A DNA stretch of 64,000 nucleotides, from NCBI RefSeq assembly GCF_017874455.1, contig NZ_JAGGLN010000001.1, positions 248,001 through 312,000 on the forward strand. Reading direction: 5' to 3'. This document shows, in pieces, positions 8,671-17,039 of this stretch. The position numbers were made by a program, and so were the translations under genes. Source of the DNA: Methanobacterium aggregans. GTDB taxonomy: Archaea; Methanobacteriota; Methanobacteria; Methanobacteriales; Methanobacteriaceae. Numbering within the stretch: the first letter of the stretch is position 1; the number at the start of each line of letters is the position of its first letter. Below the pieces are notes generated by a model. The model was not told the DNA's origin and ran no database searches. It worked only from the letters and a program-made list of their open reading frames with translations.

Positions 8671-9141
8671 TTAGAGTCGAAACTGTGACTCTATATCTGC
8701 TTCAACCATCATCCTTTCACAGTGGTAGCACCTCAAGGTTACAGGTTCCTTTTCTGTAACATAGAACTGGGTTTTCACAGGTTCATTGGCATTTGTTATG
8801 CAGTTAGGGTTAGGACACTTCAAAATACCTTTAACCTTTTTTGTAAGTTGTACTTTACCTTTTTCAACGATTTCATACTCTCGGACTATGTTTATTGTTG
8901 CGTGGGGTGCGATTAATGCTATTTTGTCCACTTCCTTAGATTTCAGTTCCCTGCCCTCTATTTTAACAATGTCCTTTTTTCCCATCTGGGATGATTTGAC
9001 GTTCATTGCAATGGTAACTGCAGCCTCGCCATTGGGTAGTTCTAATATTTTAAGAACATTTAAAGCCCGATTAGCTGTTATGTGGTCTATTACTGTCCCG
9101 TTTCTTATTGGTTTGACCTTGAGTTCCTTTGGAGTTTTCAT
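8671..9141 (-). CDS. pyrI: Aspartate carbamoyltransferase regulatory chain PyrI
   Basis: PyrI is the nucleotide-binding regulatory subunit of aspartate transcarbamoylase, the committed step of pyrimidine synthesis. The 156-residue length is usual. The N-terminal allosteric domain shows IRNGTVIDHITANRALNVL. The C-terminal zinc domain has the four-cysteine pattern CPNPNC ... CYHC. I place the start at the ATG at 9141, which has GAGG 7 nt upstream and matches family length; an upstream in-frame ATG at 9183 would add 14 residues. pyrB is not in the window, so the catalytic chain is encoded elsewhere. Confidence 0.96.
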   Translation of the reverse strand: MKTPKELKVKPIRNGTVIDHITANRALNVLKILELPNGEAAVTIAMNVKSSQMGKKDIVKIEGRELKSKEVDKIALIAPHATINIVREYEIVEKGKVQLTKKVKGILKCPNPNCITNANEPVKTQFYVTEKEPVTLRCYHCERMMVEADIESQFRL

Positions 9142-9241
9142 CAAATCCTCTCGTAACTTGTACATTGTATGAATTTTAACCATACCTTATGAACTATTTA
9201 TATAAATTAGTTTCAAATATGTGTTCCTGTTTAGAGATCTA

Positions 9242-9667
9242 TTATTGATACGTTTTTACAAGTAGCACAGTGCATGGTGCGGAGTGAACAATCTTTTCAG
9301 TCACACTTCCAAGTAAGTGTTTGTCGATCTTGCTTTTACCAGTTCCAACAACGATCATGTCAACATTTTCCTTTTCTGCAGTTTTTATTATCTCGTTTGC
9401 AGGATCCCCTTCCACAATGATGCCTTTGAAGGTACTGTTTGGAGTTTTTAACTTTGCTTCTAATTTATTTATAACGTCCTTTCCCCTTTCATTCAGTTCC
9501 TTCTTCATCATTTCCTTCACCTTGGAGGGTGTAAGAAATGGAACTGAAGTATCAACAACATATATCCCTATTAACTCACATTCCTTTTCTTCAACAAGTC
9601 CCAAGGTATGCTTGGAGATCTCTTCAAGGTAATCTCCCATGGTTGCAACTAAAATTTTTTCGTACAT
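9242..9667 (-). CDS. Universal stress protein, UspA family
   Basis: A 141-residue single-domain USP. It has the N-terminal KILVATMGD strand, the IIKTAEKENVDMIVVGT core and the C-terminal nucleotide-binding pattern GTGKSKIDKHLLGS, a version of the ATP-binding G-x-G-x9-G-S signature. Members bind ATP or AMP and help survival under stress; the partner is unknown. The start lies 4 nt after the stop codon of the cation exchanger gene, and its ribosome-binding site (GATGTGAT) lies over the exchanger's last codons. The two are therefore probably translated from one message. Confidence 0.93.
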   Translation of the reverse strand: MYEKILVATMGDYLEEISKHTLGLVEEKECELIGIYVVDTSVPFLTPSKVKEMMKKELNERGKDVINKLEAKLKTPNSTFKGIIVEGDPANEIIKTAEKENVDMIVVGTGKSKIDKHLLGSVTEKIVHSAPCTVLLVKTYQ

Positions 9668-9671
9668 GGTA

Positions 9672-10667
9672 TCACATCGTCATAGATAATCTTGTTATTA
9701 TATAGATTAGGTAAACTACTATTAAAATTAATCCGCCCCACCTTGAAAGCTTTTTGTTTTTGACTGTAAGTAGAAGCAGTAAAACAGTTACAAATATCAT
9801 GTAAGGAGCGTCAAATGTAACTGAAAGCTTTTCAATTGGTATTGCAACGAATAAAGATGGTACACCTATACCTATAAGAATGTTGAAAATGTTACTTCCA
9901 AGTATGGTACCCATTGAAAGACCGTGAAGCTTTTTCAGTGCAGCTGATAATGTAACAACGAGTTCTGGAATACTGGTACCAATTGCAAGTGCGAAGAGGC
10001 CGATTATCATTTCAGGTATGTTTGCCATGTGTGCAATTTCAACCCCTGCCCAAACCATAATACGACATCCTATTATAAGTCCTGCAAGACCTGCAATGGT
10101 TAAAATAATTGTTTTTTTCTTATTGAATGGTTTTGAATCTTTATCTTCAACTTCCTTCACATCATCAGAGGATTTCTCTGTTTCTGCAGTTTTTTCTGTG
10201 TTGTCCCTCTTCTGAGCTTTCACAAGTTGCCACAGATAAATTAAATATGCAATTATCAGAACGATTCCTGCCACTCTTGTTATCTCATTACCTATCAACA
10301 TGAAGAACATCAGTATCAAACAAGTGATCAAGGTCATTAATCCATCTCTTCTGAGTTCTTCTTTTCCTGTTTTTATATATCCTGCTACAAATGCAGTTAT
10401 TCCTAAAATTGCAGCAATGTTCCATATGTTGGATCCTATAACTACACCAACACCAATATCTGGATTTCCAGATAGCACTGATATCATTGCAGAACCAAAC
10501 TCTGGCAAGGAAGTTCCAACTGCAGATGCTGTTACTCCTAGAATTACCTGGGATATTCCAACGTGTTCACCGACATCCACGATGTTGTCAACGAATAAGT
10601 CTGCTGATTTAATGACTATCAAAAGAGATACTATTATTGCCGCTACCATTATGATCCATGTGTACAT
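9672..10667 (-). CDS. Na+/Ca2+ exchanger (CaCA) family antiporter
   Basis: A 331-residue integral membrane protein with the two inverted alpha-repeats of the CaCA family. The first reads TASAVGTSLPEFGSAM with GVVIGSNIWNI, and the second FALAIGTSIPELVVTL with GTILGSNIFNI. The acidic residues in the two GTS(L/I)PE motifs bind the cation. A charged cytoplasmic loop rich in Lys and Glu (about residues 150-185) separates the halves. It likely exchanges Ca2+ for Na+ or H+. GGTGAGAGT precedes the ATG. It leads a two-gene operon with the USP. Confidence 0.95.
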   Translation of the reverse strand: MYTWIIMVAAIIVSLLIVIKSADLFVDNIVDVGEHVGISQVILGVTASAVGTSLPEFGSAMISVLSGNPDIGVGVVIGSNIWNIAAILGITAFVAGYIKTGKEELRRDGLMTLITCLILMFFMLIGNEITRVAGIVLIIAYLIYLWQLVKAQKRDNTEKTAETEKSSDDVKEVEDKDSKPFNKKKTIILTIAGLAGLIIGCRIMVWAGVEIAHMANIPEMIIGLFALAIGTSIPELVVTLSAALKKLHGLSMGTILGSNIFNILIGIGVPSLFVAIPIEKLSVTFDAPYMIFVTVLLLLLTVKNKKLSRWGGLILIVVYLIYIITRLSMTM

Positions 10668-10985
10668 ACTCTCACCGGAATTATCTTTCCTTTTTCCTTT
10701 TTATAAATCTTTGTAATAAAAATTATATTAAACAACTCAACCTATATAAATGTCGTTAATTATTTGAGAAATAGATTTTTCAAATGACTTTGAAGTTACA
10801 GTATCAATCAATGCCATCAAAACTTAAATTCATTTTATAAAATTCTTAAAATAGGTTGTTTACTTCAAGAGGGTTTACATAGGGTTTAGGAGATTCAACT
10901 GAAATAGGATCCAATTAATAAAAAATAGAGTAATTGATGTTTCTTAATATTTTTTTAAAAAAAAGAAGAGTTTAAAAAGATTTAA
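10668..10985. other. Intergenic region between secD and the exchanger operon
   Basis: AT-rich, no gene seen. It holds the end of secD on one side (A/T-rich runs at about 10950-10980) and the promoter region of the exchanger on the other, where a TATATAAAT stretch lies near 10743. I see no strong structure. Confidence 0.45.
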
Positions 10986-12296
10986 TCACCTTTTTTTACC
11001 TTTTTTACCCTTCTTACCTTTTTTACCCTTTTTACTTGGGGTTTTTTCCTTTACAGGTGCTGGTTCGGGCATATCCTTTTGGAGAAGTCTTTCTATGAAT
11101 TTTGCAAAGACTGGTCTTGTTATGAACACTCCTATCAACACACCAATTATTGTGGTGACTGCGAAACCTGAGAGCACACCTATTCCTGTGGATCCTCTTG
11201 AGAAACCAATGTAGGCAAGTGGAAGCATAGCTGCAACCAGTGTTCCTGCCGATGCAAACACAATGAAGAAAGCATGTTGGATCTTCATTTTAATTGCTTT
11301 GCTTCGTCTTCTGGATTTTTCACCCAGGGTTTCACCCCGTAAAACCTCATCAGTTATGATGATCTGGTCATCAACTCCAGTACCTATGGCTGCAATTATA
11401 CCCGCTATTGCAGCAAGGTCAATGTTCCATTTGATTATGGACGCAACTCCCAGTATGAGGAGAAGTTCAACGAGACTTGTGAATATGATTGGAAGAACCA
11501 GTTTAGGTGTTCTGTACCTTATGATGATGATTATTGCAATTACAATGAGTGCAACAAGACCAGCAACAAATGCACTGTTTTTAAACTGACTTCCAAGCTC
11601 TGCAGAAACACTGCTCACACCCACAATACTCACCTTAACAGGCAGGGCACCTGACTCAAGTATGATCTGTATACTTTTTGCCTGTTTTGCAGCAGCATCT
11701 TTTGTTGATGCAGTACCAGATACCTCAACCTCAGTTGAAGGCACACCATTTGCAAGATCCTCACTGAGTGTAGGTGAAGATACGATGTTACCATCCATGT
11801 ACATGTTGACTGTTTGTCCAGCTTTGCCCTTTGCAACCTGTGCAAATTTATTTGCACCTGCCGTTGACACCTTAAATGGAACAGACCATGTGGTTCCTGT
11901 AACTTGATACGGTTCTACGGTTGTTATATCTGTACCAGAAAGGGCAGTTTCATTACCTATCTTTGCCTCGAATTTACCAGGTGTACCCACAACCTTTGCA
12001 ACTTCACTGGGTTGCACACCAGCTATTTCAACGATTACATCCTGGTTACCACTCTGCCTTACTTTAACGTCCTTCACACCAAACACGTTCAGACGTTTAT
12101 CCAGTACTGCTGTTACCTTGTTCATTGTGGTTTGATCAACCGGTTGTTCGAGATGTATCTGGATCAGGGAACCTCCCTTTAAATCCAGACCTTCCTGTAT
12201 TCCATACACTGAAATTGAAGCTATACTTGCAAATATGAGGATTACGAGCAGTATTACGCGGTAATCCTTGAAGAAATCCTTCCATCCTTCGTTCAT
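10986..12296 (-). CDS. secD: Protein-export membrane protein SecD, archaeal
   Basis: SecD works with SecF to help protein export through SecYE. This archaeal form has 436 residues: an N-terminal helix (about 16-35) followed by GIQEGLDLKGGSLIQI, the DLKGG motif of the D1 region; a large external P1 domain to about residue 245; and five C-terminal helices with the D4-like segment AGIIAAIGTGVDDQIII. The ATG at 12296 overlaps the secF stop as ATGA and is preferred over the upstream ATG at 12317. The extreme C terminus is a Lys/Gly repeat (KKGKK units), a basic tail likely facing the ribosome or lipid. Confidence 0.96.
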   Translation of the reverse strand: MNEGWKDFFKDYRVILLVILIFASIASISVYGIQEGLDLKGGSLIQIHLEQPVDQTTMNKVTAVLDKRLNVFGVKDVKVRQSGNQDVIVEIAGVQPSEVAKVVGTPGKFEAKIGNETALSGTDITTVEPYQVTGTTWSVPFKVSTAGANKFAQVAKGKAGQTVNMYMDGNIVSSPTLSEDLANGVPSTEVEVSGTASTKDAAAKQAKSIQIILESGALPVKVSIVGVSSVSAELGSQFKNSAFVAGLVALIVIAIIIIIRYRTPKLVLPIIFTSLVELLLILGVASIIKWNIDLAAIAGIIAAIGTGVDDQIIITDEVLRGETLGEKSRRRSKAIKMKIQHAFFIVFASAGTLVAAMLPLAYIGFSRGSTGIGVLSGFAVTTIIGVLIGVFITRPVFAKFIERLLQKDMPEPAPVKEKTPSKKGKKGKKGKKGKKR

Positions 12297-13132
12297 CTGT
12301 GACCCTCCATGTACCATCTTAGGAGTCCAAGGTTCATGAGCCAGGTTGCCATGAGGTCTGCAAGGAGACCCAGTATTAGAACTGCAGCTATTTCACTTAA
12401 AGTCTTAGCAGAAGGTATAAAGACTATAACTACAACATAAAGAGCAGCCATTGCACCAATTGCAGCTCCTGTCATGGTTATACCTGTTTTAAACGCTCCT
12501 CCTGCTCTTTCATTCACAGTTCCTTCTCTGTCCTTTAGAACTCTTGTTGTAAGCAGAATATCTGTGTCCACACTGTAACCTATGAGCATGAGGATTGCAC
12601 CCACTGATGCCATTGATAATGGTATTCCAAAGAGTGACATTCCACCCACTGCAACAACTATATCCACAAATGCTGAGAATATAACTGCCAGAGACGGAAC
12701 GATTTTCCTGAACACTATAAATACAGTTATGGACATGAATATGAATGCAAATGCAAGTGCCCAGTAAACCTGGGTCAGTGCCTGTTTACTGAGAAGCGGC
12801 CCAACTGATCTGTAGCTTTGAGTGGTTGCAGTTCCATTTATTGAATTTGTGAATTTAACAACATCTGCAGCACCACCTATCTCAACTGTGGCCTGATTAC
12901 CGGATGTACTCACACTAACATCAGTTATTCCTGTTCCATTTTGAATTAATGCTTTAAGTTCATCTGAACTTACAGACTTTTCAAGTTGTAATGTGGCTAT
13001 AGACCCTCCTTTCAGGTCTATACCTTCATGTAGCCCATTTGTTGCTATAAGGGCCAGAGCCAGTATTGTAACTATTACTGGAATTATTATCAAGGGTTTA
13101 TAAGATTCTAAGATCTTCTCTTTTGCTGACAT
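12293..13132 (-). CDS. secF: Protein-export membrane protein SecF, archaeal
   Basis: SecF, the partner of SecD. The 279-residue length is typical. It has an N-terminal helix at about 14-32, then LHEGIDLKGGSIATLQL, an external domain to about residue 115, and five helices. The family segment MSMASVGAILMLIGYSVDTDILL around residues 175-195 is clear. GGTGATTCA stands before the ATG. The stop codon overlaps the secD start (ATGA), so the two are translationally coupled. The archaeal pair lacks a linked secY here. Confidence 0.96.
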   Translation of the reverse strand: MSAKEKILESYKPLIIIPVIVTILALALIATNGLHEGIDLKGGSIATLQLEKSVSSDELKALIQNGTGITDVSVSTSGNQATVEIGGAADVVKFTNSINGTATTQSYRSVGPLLSKQALTQVYWALAFAFIFMSITVFIVFRKIVPSLAVIFSAFVDIVVAVGGMSLFGIPLSMASVGAILMLIGYSVDTDILLTTRVLKDREGTVNERAGGAFKTGITMTGAAIGAMAALYVVVIVFIPSAKTLSEIAAVLILGLLADLMATWLMNLGLLRWYMEGHR

Positions 13133-13193
13133 TGAATCACCAATTTATGTTTCCATGTAACTTCTATGTTTCTTGCAGTCCATATAGTATTTC

Positions 13194-13688
13194 TCATATT
13201 CCATAGAGCTTTAAATCCATGGCTTCAACCATACTTTCCACATCTTCTTTGATCTCTTCAGAACTTTTATTTGAAGTTGTAATTACAAATGAATTTACCA
13301 TTCTGCCTCCCCGGGCCTCTATCTTTTCACGCATTCTTTTAATAACACTTTCGCCACCTTTACTCCCCATTGTAGCGAATAGAATCACGTCTTTACCCTG
13401 GAGATCACATCTGTCGATTAAGCTAATGACTGCAGGGGCAGGCTTCCCACCCCAGGTTGGAGTTCCAATATAAACAAGGCCGTAATCACTAATATCAACA
13501 GAATCAGGTTTTATTTCAGTTTTATTTTCTCTTAAAGCATCAATTGTTGCTATCATATAATTAAGGGCACCCATTCTGTCTTTAAGATCAATGAATTCTA
13601 TTTCATCAGCTTCAACTCCCTTTGCAAGGGTTTTTGCAGCTAGTGCAGTTTTTCGGGTCCTGGAGTAATATAGAACTACTGTCTTCAT
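13194..13688 (-). CDS. Flavodoxin family protein
   Basis: A 164-residue flavodoxin-like fold. The FMN phosphate loop is near the N terminus as VVLYYSRTRKTALAAK (S9-R-T-R-K-T), and the second FMN-binding loop is YIGTPTWGGKPAPAV at about residues 72-87. The third loop ATMGSKGGES follows. It probably carries electrons or acts as a small FMN oxidoreductase; the partner is unknown. GAGGTAATT precedes the ATG. It lies just downstream of secF-secD but is probably not functionally related. Confidence 0.9.
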   Translation of the reverse strand: MKTVVLYYSRTRKTALAAKTLAKGVEADEIEFIDLKDRMGALNYMIATIDALRENKTEIKPDSVDISDYGLVYIGTPTWGGKPAPAVISLIDRCDLQGKDVILFATMGSKGGESVIKRMREKIEARGGRMVNSFVITTSNKSSEEIKEDVESMVEAMDLKLYGI

Positions 13689-13849
13689 TAAATTACCTCA
13701 ATTTTTATTAAAATTTAACAGGTGACTACTTATAACTAATTTTTAACTTCCAAAAAACTTTTTTTAACTTTCATAAAAATTAAAAAAAATATATAGAATT
13801 TAATATTCATCAAACACCTTATATTTTTTGTTCCTGGTTTTATAAAGGT

Positions 13850-14860
13850 TTAGGGGTGCATACCCATTTGATCTATGGATTCTGTTTCAGGGAACCCGAA
13901 CATCAAATTCATGTTGTGAACAGCCTGACCTGATGCACCCTTAACAAGGTTATCAATGGATGAAGCAACTACAAGCCTTCCATTTTCATCTATATCAAAA
14001 CATCCAATGTGGCAGTAGTTTGATCCTCTAACAGAACTTAAACGGGGCACTTCACTAAGATCAAGAACCCTTACAAATGGTTCGTCTTCGTAGAAATTGT
14101 CGTAAACTTCTTTCACATAATCAGAACTCACATCTTCTTTCAGGAAGCTGTGAACAGTTGTGAGAATTCCCCGTGTAACAGGTACAAGATGGGGTGTGAA
14201 TGAAACCCGCACCTTTCCAAAGTTACCAAGCTTCTCCTGGATCTCAGGCATGTGCCTGTGACTTGTAACAGCATAGGGTGCAACATTATCACTGCAGTTA
14301 GGGTAATGGGTAGTTTCTGTGGGTTTAACACCTGCACCGCTTACCCCACTTTTGGAATCTATTATCAGGGTATCAACAAGTCCCTCTGAAACGATTGGTA
14401 GGGATGCGAGTATGCCTCCTGTTGGGAAACAGCCAGGATTTGCAACAAGATCTGCACCTTTGATAGCTTTTCTGTTAATTTCTGGAAGTCCATAAACTGC
14501 CTTTAATGGATTGGTGTGTTTGAAACCGTACCACTTTTCATATACATCGTAGTCATCGAAACGGTAATCTCCTGAGAGATCCACAACCTTTGCTCCAGTC
14601 TCAAGTATCTCTGGCACGATCTTCATTGAGGCACCATGGGGAGTTGCTGTAAAAACCAGATCTGCATCCAGATCTCCTGGTTTAATATTTTCAAATTCAA
14701 TATCCAGATCACGAAGATGAGGATGTACCTTATGAATTGGAATACCTTCAAACTGCCTTGATGTTGCAGCAACAATTTCCACCTGGGGATGATGATTTAA
14801 AAATTTCAGGAGTTCCCCTCCAGTGTAACCGCTTGCTCCAACTATTCCTACTTCTATCAT
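13850..14860 (-). CDS. argC: N-acetyl-gamma-glutamyl-phosphate reductase ArgC
   Basis: ArgC reduces N-acetylglutamyl-5-phosphate to the semialdehyde with NADPH in arginine synthesis. The 336 residues include the Rossmann motif GIVGASGYTGGELL, the catalytic Cys144 in NPGCFPTGG, the SGVSGAGVKP loop and the HRHMPEI segment with the conserved His. Length and motifs are complete. The other arginine genes argB and argJ lie upstream on the same strand, but argC is separated from argB by about 1.1 kb that holds a candidate structured RNA. It therefore probably has its own promoter. Confidence 0.97.
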   Translation of the reverse strand: MIEVGIVGASGYTGGELLKFLNHHPQVEIVAATSRQFEGIPIHKVHPHLRDLDIEFENIKPGDLDADLVFTATPHGASMKIVPEILETGAKVVDLSGDYRFDDYDVYEKWYGFKHTNPLKAVYGLPEINRKAIKGADLVANPGCFPTGGILASLPIVSEGLVDTLIIDSKSGVSGAGVKPTETTHYPNCSDNVAPYAVTSHRHMPEIQEKLGNFGKVRVSFTPHLVPVTRGILTTVHSFLKEDVSSDYVKEVYDNFYEDEPFVRVLDLSEVPRLSSVRGSNYCHIGCFDIDENGRLVVASSIDNLVKGASGQAVHNMNLMFGFPETESIDQMGMHP

Positions 14861-15510
14861 TTTTTCACCATAACTTCTTTTATAATCTGTTTATATTAAA
14901 AATTACTGTTTCAAAGCTAATTTCTATGATATTTTGCATTGAATGATTGATTGATCTGGAACAGAATGCTGAATCCATTAATGAAATTCGATCAAAAACT
15001 ATGTTTAATACTATTAAAATTTTTAATATTATAAACTTAACCTTTGGTTCCATGCAAAATTCAATTTAGATGTACTGAACCATGTAGAATTTAAATCTGG
15101 AAATGTTTTAATAACCTCAATTTATAAAAGCCTTGTTAATTGGTTCTTTTATTTTTTAATGTTATTAAATTTATGAAATATTTCAAATCCCATAAAATAA
15201 TTATCTTTGACGATTTTAACGGATTAAAAAGCCATATAAACTTTAAAATAGCCTTTAAATCTAGAATTTAGAAGATTTGGATGATTTCAATATCAATTAA
15301 AACTGTTAGTTATTGGGTTTTTAATTTAAAAGGATGATCTAAAGGTTTAAACCCATAAAATACTTAAATTTAGGCTAAATAAGGTCTAAAAGGGGTTTAA
15401 TTACTTAAAGAATCAATCACTGGTTGTGGCTCATGATCGGCTACTTCAATACCTTCTCAGAGTGTCTTAAATCTAAAACAGAACGTTTTAATCGTTGTTT
15501 TTTGAAAATA
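14861..15510. other. AT-rich intergenic region downstream of the RNA candidate
   Basis: About 650 bp with no supported gene. The part next to argC should contain its promoter (TATATTAAAAATT on the minus strand near 14890). The remainder is AT-rich with repeated TTTAAA stretches, and I see no further structure. Confidence 0.45.
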
Positions 15511-15514
15511 AAAT

Positions 15515-15530
15515 GAAAAGATTTATATAT
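15515..15530 (+). promoter_or_regulatory. BRE/TATA promoter of the candidate RNA
   Basis: GAAAAG (15515-15520) directly precedes ATTTATATAT (15521-15530), matching an archaeal purine-rich BRE plus TATA box. The usual spacing puts the transcription start near 15550, right at the first hairpin. Confidence 0.55.
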
Positions 15531-15550
15531 CATGTTCAAGTGATCATATA

Positions 15551-15730
15551 GTTGTCCAGAAGTCCAAGATGCACATCTTTGACATCTTTGGACATGGAGG
15601 CGGTATAATTTAGCGAAAGGAAGGAGTTGCACTGGTTTATGCCTTTGGTGTGGCCAAGTGCAGTTTGTCCTTCGCTAAGAACTTAAAAACCGAAATTCGA
15701 CTTTTTAAATCTTTAAAAACTGTTTTTTAT
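15551..15730 (+). ncRNA. Candidate structured non-coding RNA between argC and argB
   Basis: Two strong hairpins follow the promoter. Hairpin 1: GTCCAAGATG (15562-15571) pairs with CATCTTTGGAC (15583-15593), with one bulge. Hairpin 2 is a 69-nt arm: TTAGCGAA (15610-15617) pairs perfectly with TTCGCTAA (15671-15678), extended by GGA/TCC; then an internal loop of 6 and 5 nt; then TGCACT/AGTGCA (15628-15633, 15657-15662) plus GG/CC. A T-rich tract (about 15701-15730) could be the terminator. The segment is GC-rich relative to its flanks and has no credible reading frame. The internal-loop arm recalls an H/ACA guide, but the ACA-type box and K-turn are not clear. It could also be a leader acting on the opposite strand. 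Confidence 0.6.
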
Positions 15731-15997
15731 TCTTGTATACCAATGAATAAATTTAAGTAAATTCATTTGAGCGTTTCTGTTTATTAAATTTCTGTTTTAT
15801 TAAAAATTATCTTATAAAAAAAATTTTATCCAATTGTTAGACTCCCCCATAAAAAAAATTTTATTTTTAAAAAAATAAGATTAAAGGTCAGAATTTAAAA
15901 TACACTTTATAACATTTAATTTAAGGTTACAAATTAATTTTAATTCCCTTTTAAGCTGCAAATCCTGAAAAATTAGAATAAAAAGTTTTTAGGATTA

Positions 15998-16879
15998 TCA
16001 ACCCTTTATCATGGTTCCAATACCCTTTTTTGTGAATATTTCAAGGAGAACCGAGTGTTGAATCCTGCCGTCAATGATATGGGCTGAAGAAACTCCGTTT
16101 TCAACTGCATTGAGACATGTTGTGACTTTGGGTATCATCCCATCCTTAACTATTCCCTGATCTATGAGTTCCATAACCTCATCAGCTTGGACCTTTTTTA
16201 TGAGGGTTTCAGGGTCCTTGGGGTCTTCAAGTATTCCTGGAACATCCGTTAAGATTATGAGCTTTTCAGCATCTACAGATGATGCAACATCCCCAGCAAC
16301 AGTATCTGCATTAAGATTTAAGGTACTTCCCTTATCATCCACACCAATCGGAGATATTATTGGTATGTAATCGTTCATTGTTAGCATATCAATTATTTCA
16401 GGATTTACAGAGTCTATTTCCCCTACAAGGCCCAGGTCAATGGTGGTTTCTTCACCTGTTTCTCCATCCACAATTACCTGCGGGGCTCTTTTTCTTGCAT
16501 TTAAGAGGAGGTTATCTTTTCCAGAAATACCTATACCTTTCCCTCCGTGCAGACACACCTTGGAAACAATATCTGTATTTATCTTTCCCACCAGAACCAT
16601 TTTAATGATTTCCATTGTTTCCTGGTCTGTTATCCTCAAACCTCCAATGAACTGAGGTTCTTTACCGAGTTTGTTCATGGATCTTGAGATTTCAGGACCT
16701 CCACCATGGACAACTATTGGTTTCATACCCACGTACTTCAAAAGGACTGTGTCCCGGGCAGTTGAGCTCATGGTGGTATCATCTATCATTGCATGTCCAC
16801 CGTACTTTATGAGGATCTTCTTTTTATGAAATTTCTTGATGTAAGGCAGTGCCTCAATTAAAATATTAACTGTTTCCAT
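15998..16879 (-). CDS. argB: Acetylglutamate kinase ArgB
   Basis: ArgB phosphorylates N-acetylglutamate, the second step of arginine synthesis. The 293 residues show the amino-acid-kinase fold: KKILIKYGGHAMID near the N terminus, VVHGGGPEIS around residue 57, GGLRITDQETMEI, and the nucleotide-binding LNLNADTVAGDVA and LTDVPGIL segments. Nothing is missing. It is on the same strand as argJ (upstream) and argC (downstream), but both gaps are large enough for separate promoters. Confidence 0.97.
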   Translation of the reverse strand: METVNILIEALPYIKKFHKKKILIKYGGHAMIDDTTMSSTARDTVLLKYVGMKPIVVHGGGPEISRSMNKLGKEPQFIGGLRITDQETMEIIKMVLVGKINTDIVSKVCLHGGKGIGISGKDNLLLNARKRAPQVIVDGETGEETTIDLGLVGEIDSVNPEIIDMLTMNDYIPIISPIGVDDKGSTLNLNADTVAGDVASSVDAEKLIILTDVPGILEDPKDPETLIKKVQADEVMELIDQGIVKDGMIPKVTTCLNAVENGVSSAHIIDGRIQHSVLLEIFTKKGIGTMIKG

Positions 16880-17039
16880 TTAAATTCCCCGATTAAAGAT
16901 TAAACCAGATTCATTCATTAACATTGTTCACTGAAATTATTAAAATTATAGTTTTTATTAATAATAGATATTTTAAATAGATCTTCTCAATCTTATTTTA
17001 ATTTGAATATTAAATTTAAAAGGGATTGTTGTGGTTTTT

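Noticed and set aside
15441..15632. A 63-codon minus-strand frame crossing the candidate RNA
   Set aside because: It spans only part of the hairpins, has no ribosome-binding site and no family likeness; the base pairing explains the sequence better.
15610..15680. H/ACA guide RNA
   Set aside because: The arm and internal loop fit, but the bases after the base stem read GAACTT rather than ACA and no K-turn pattern is clear, so I only call a structured RNA.
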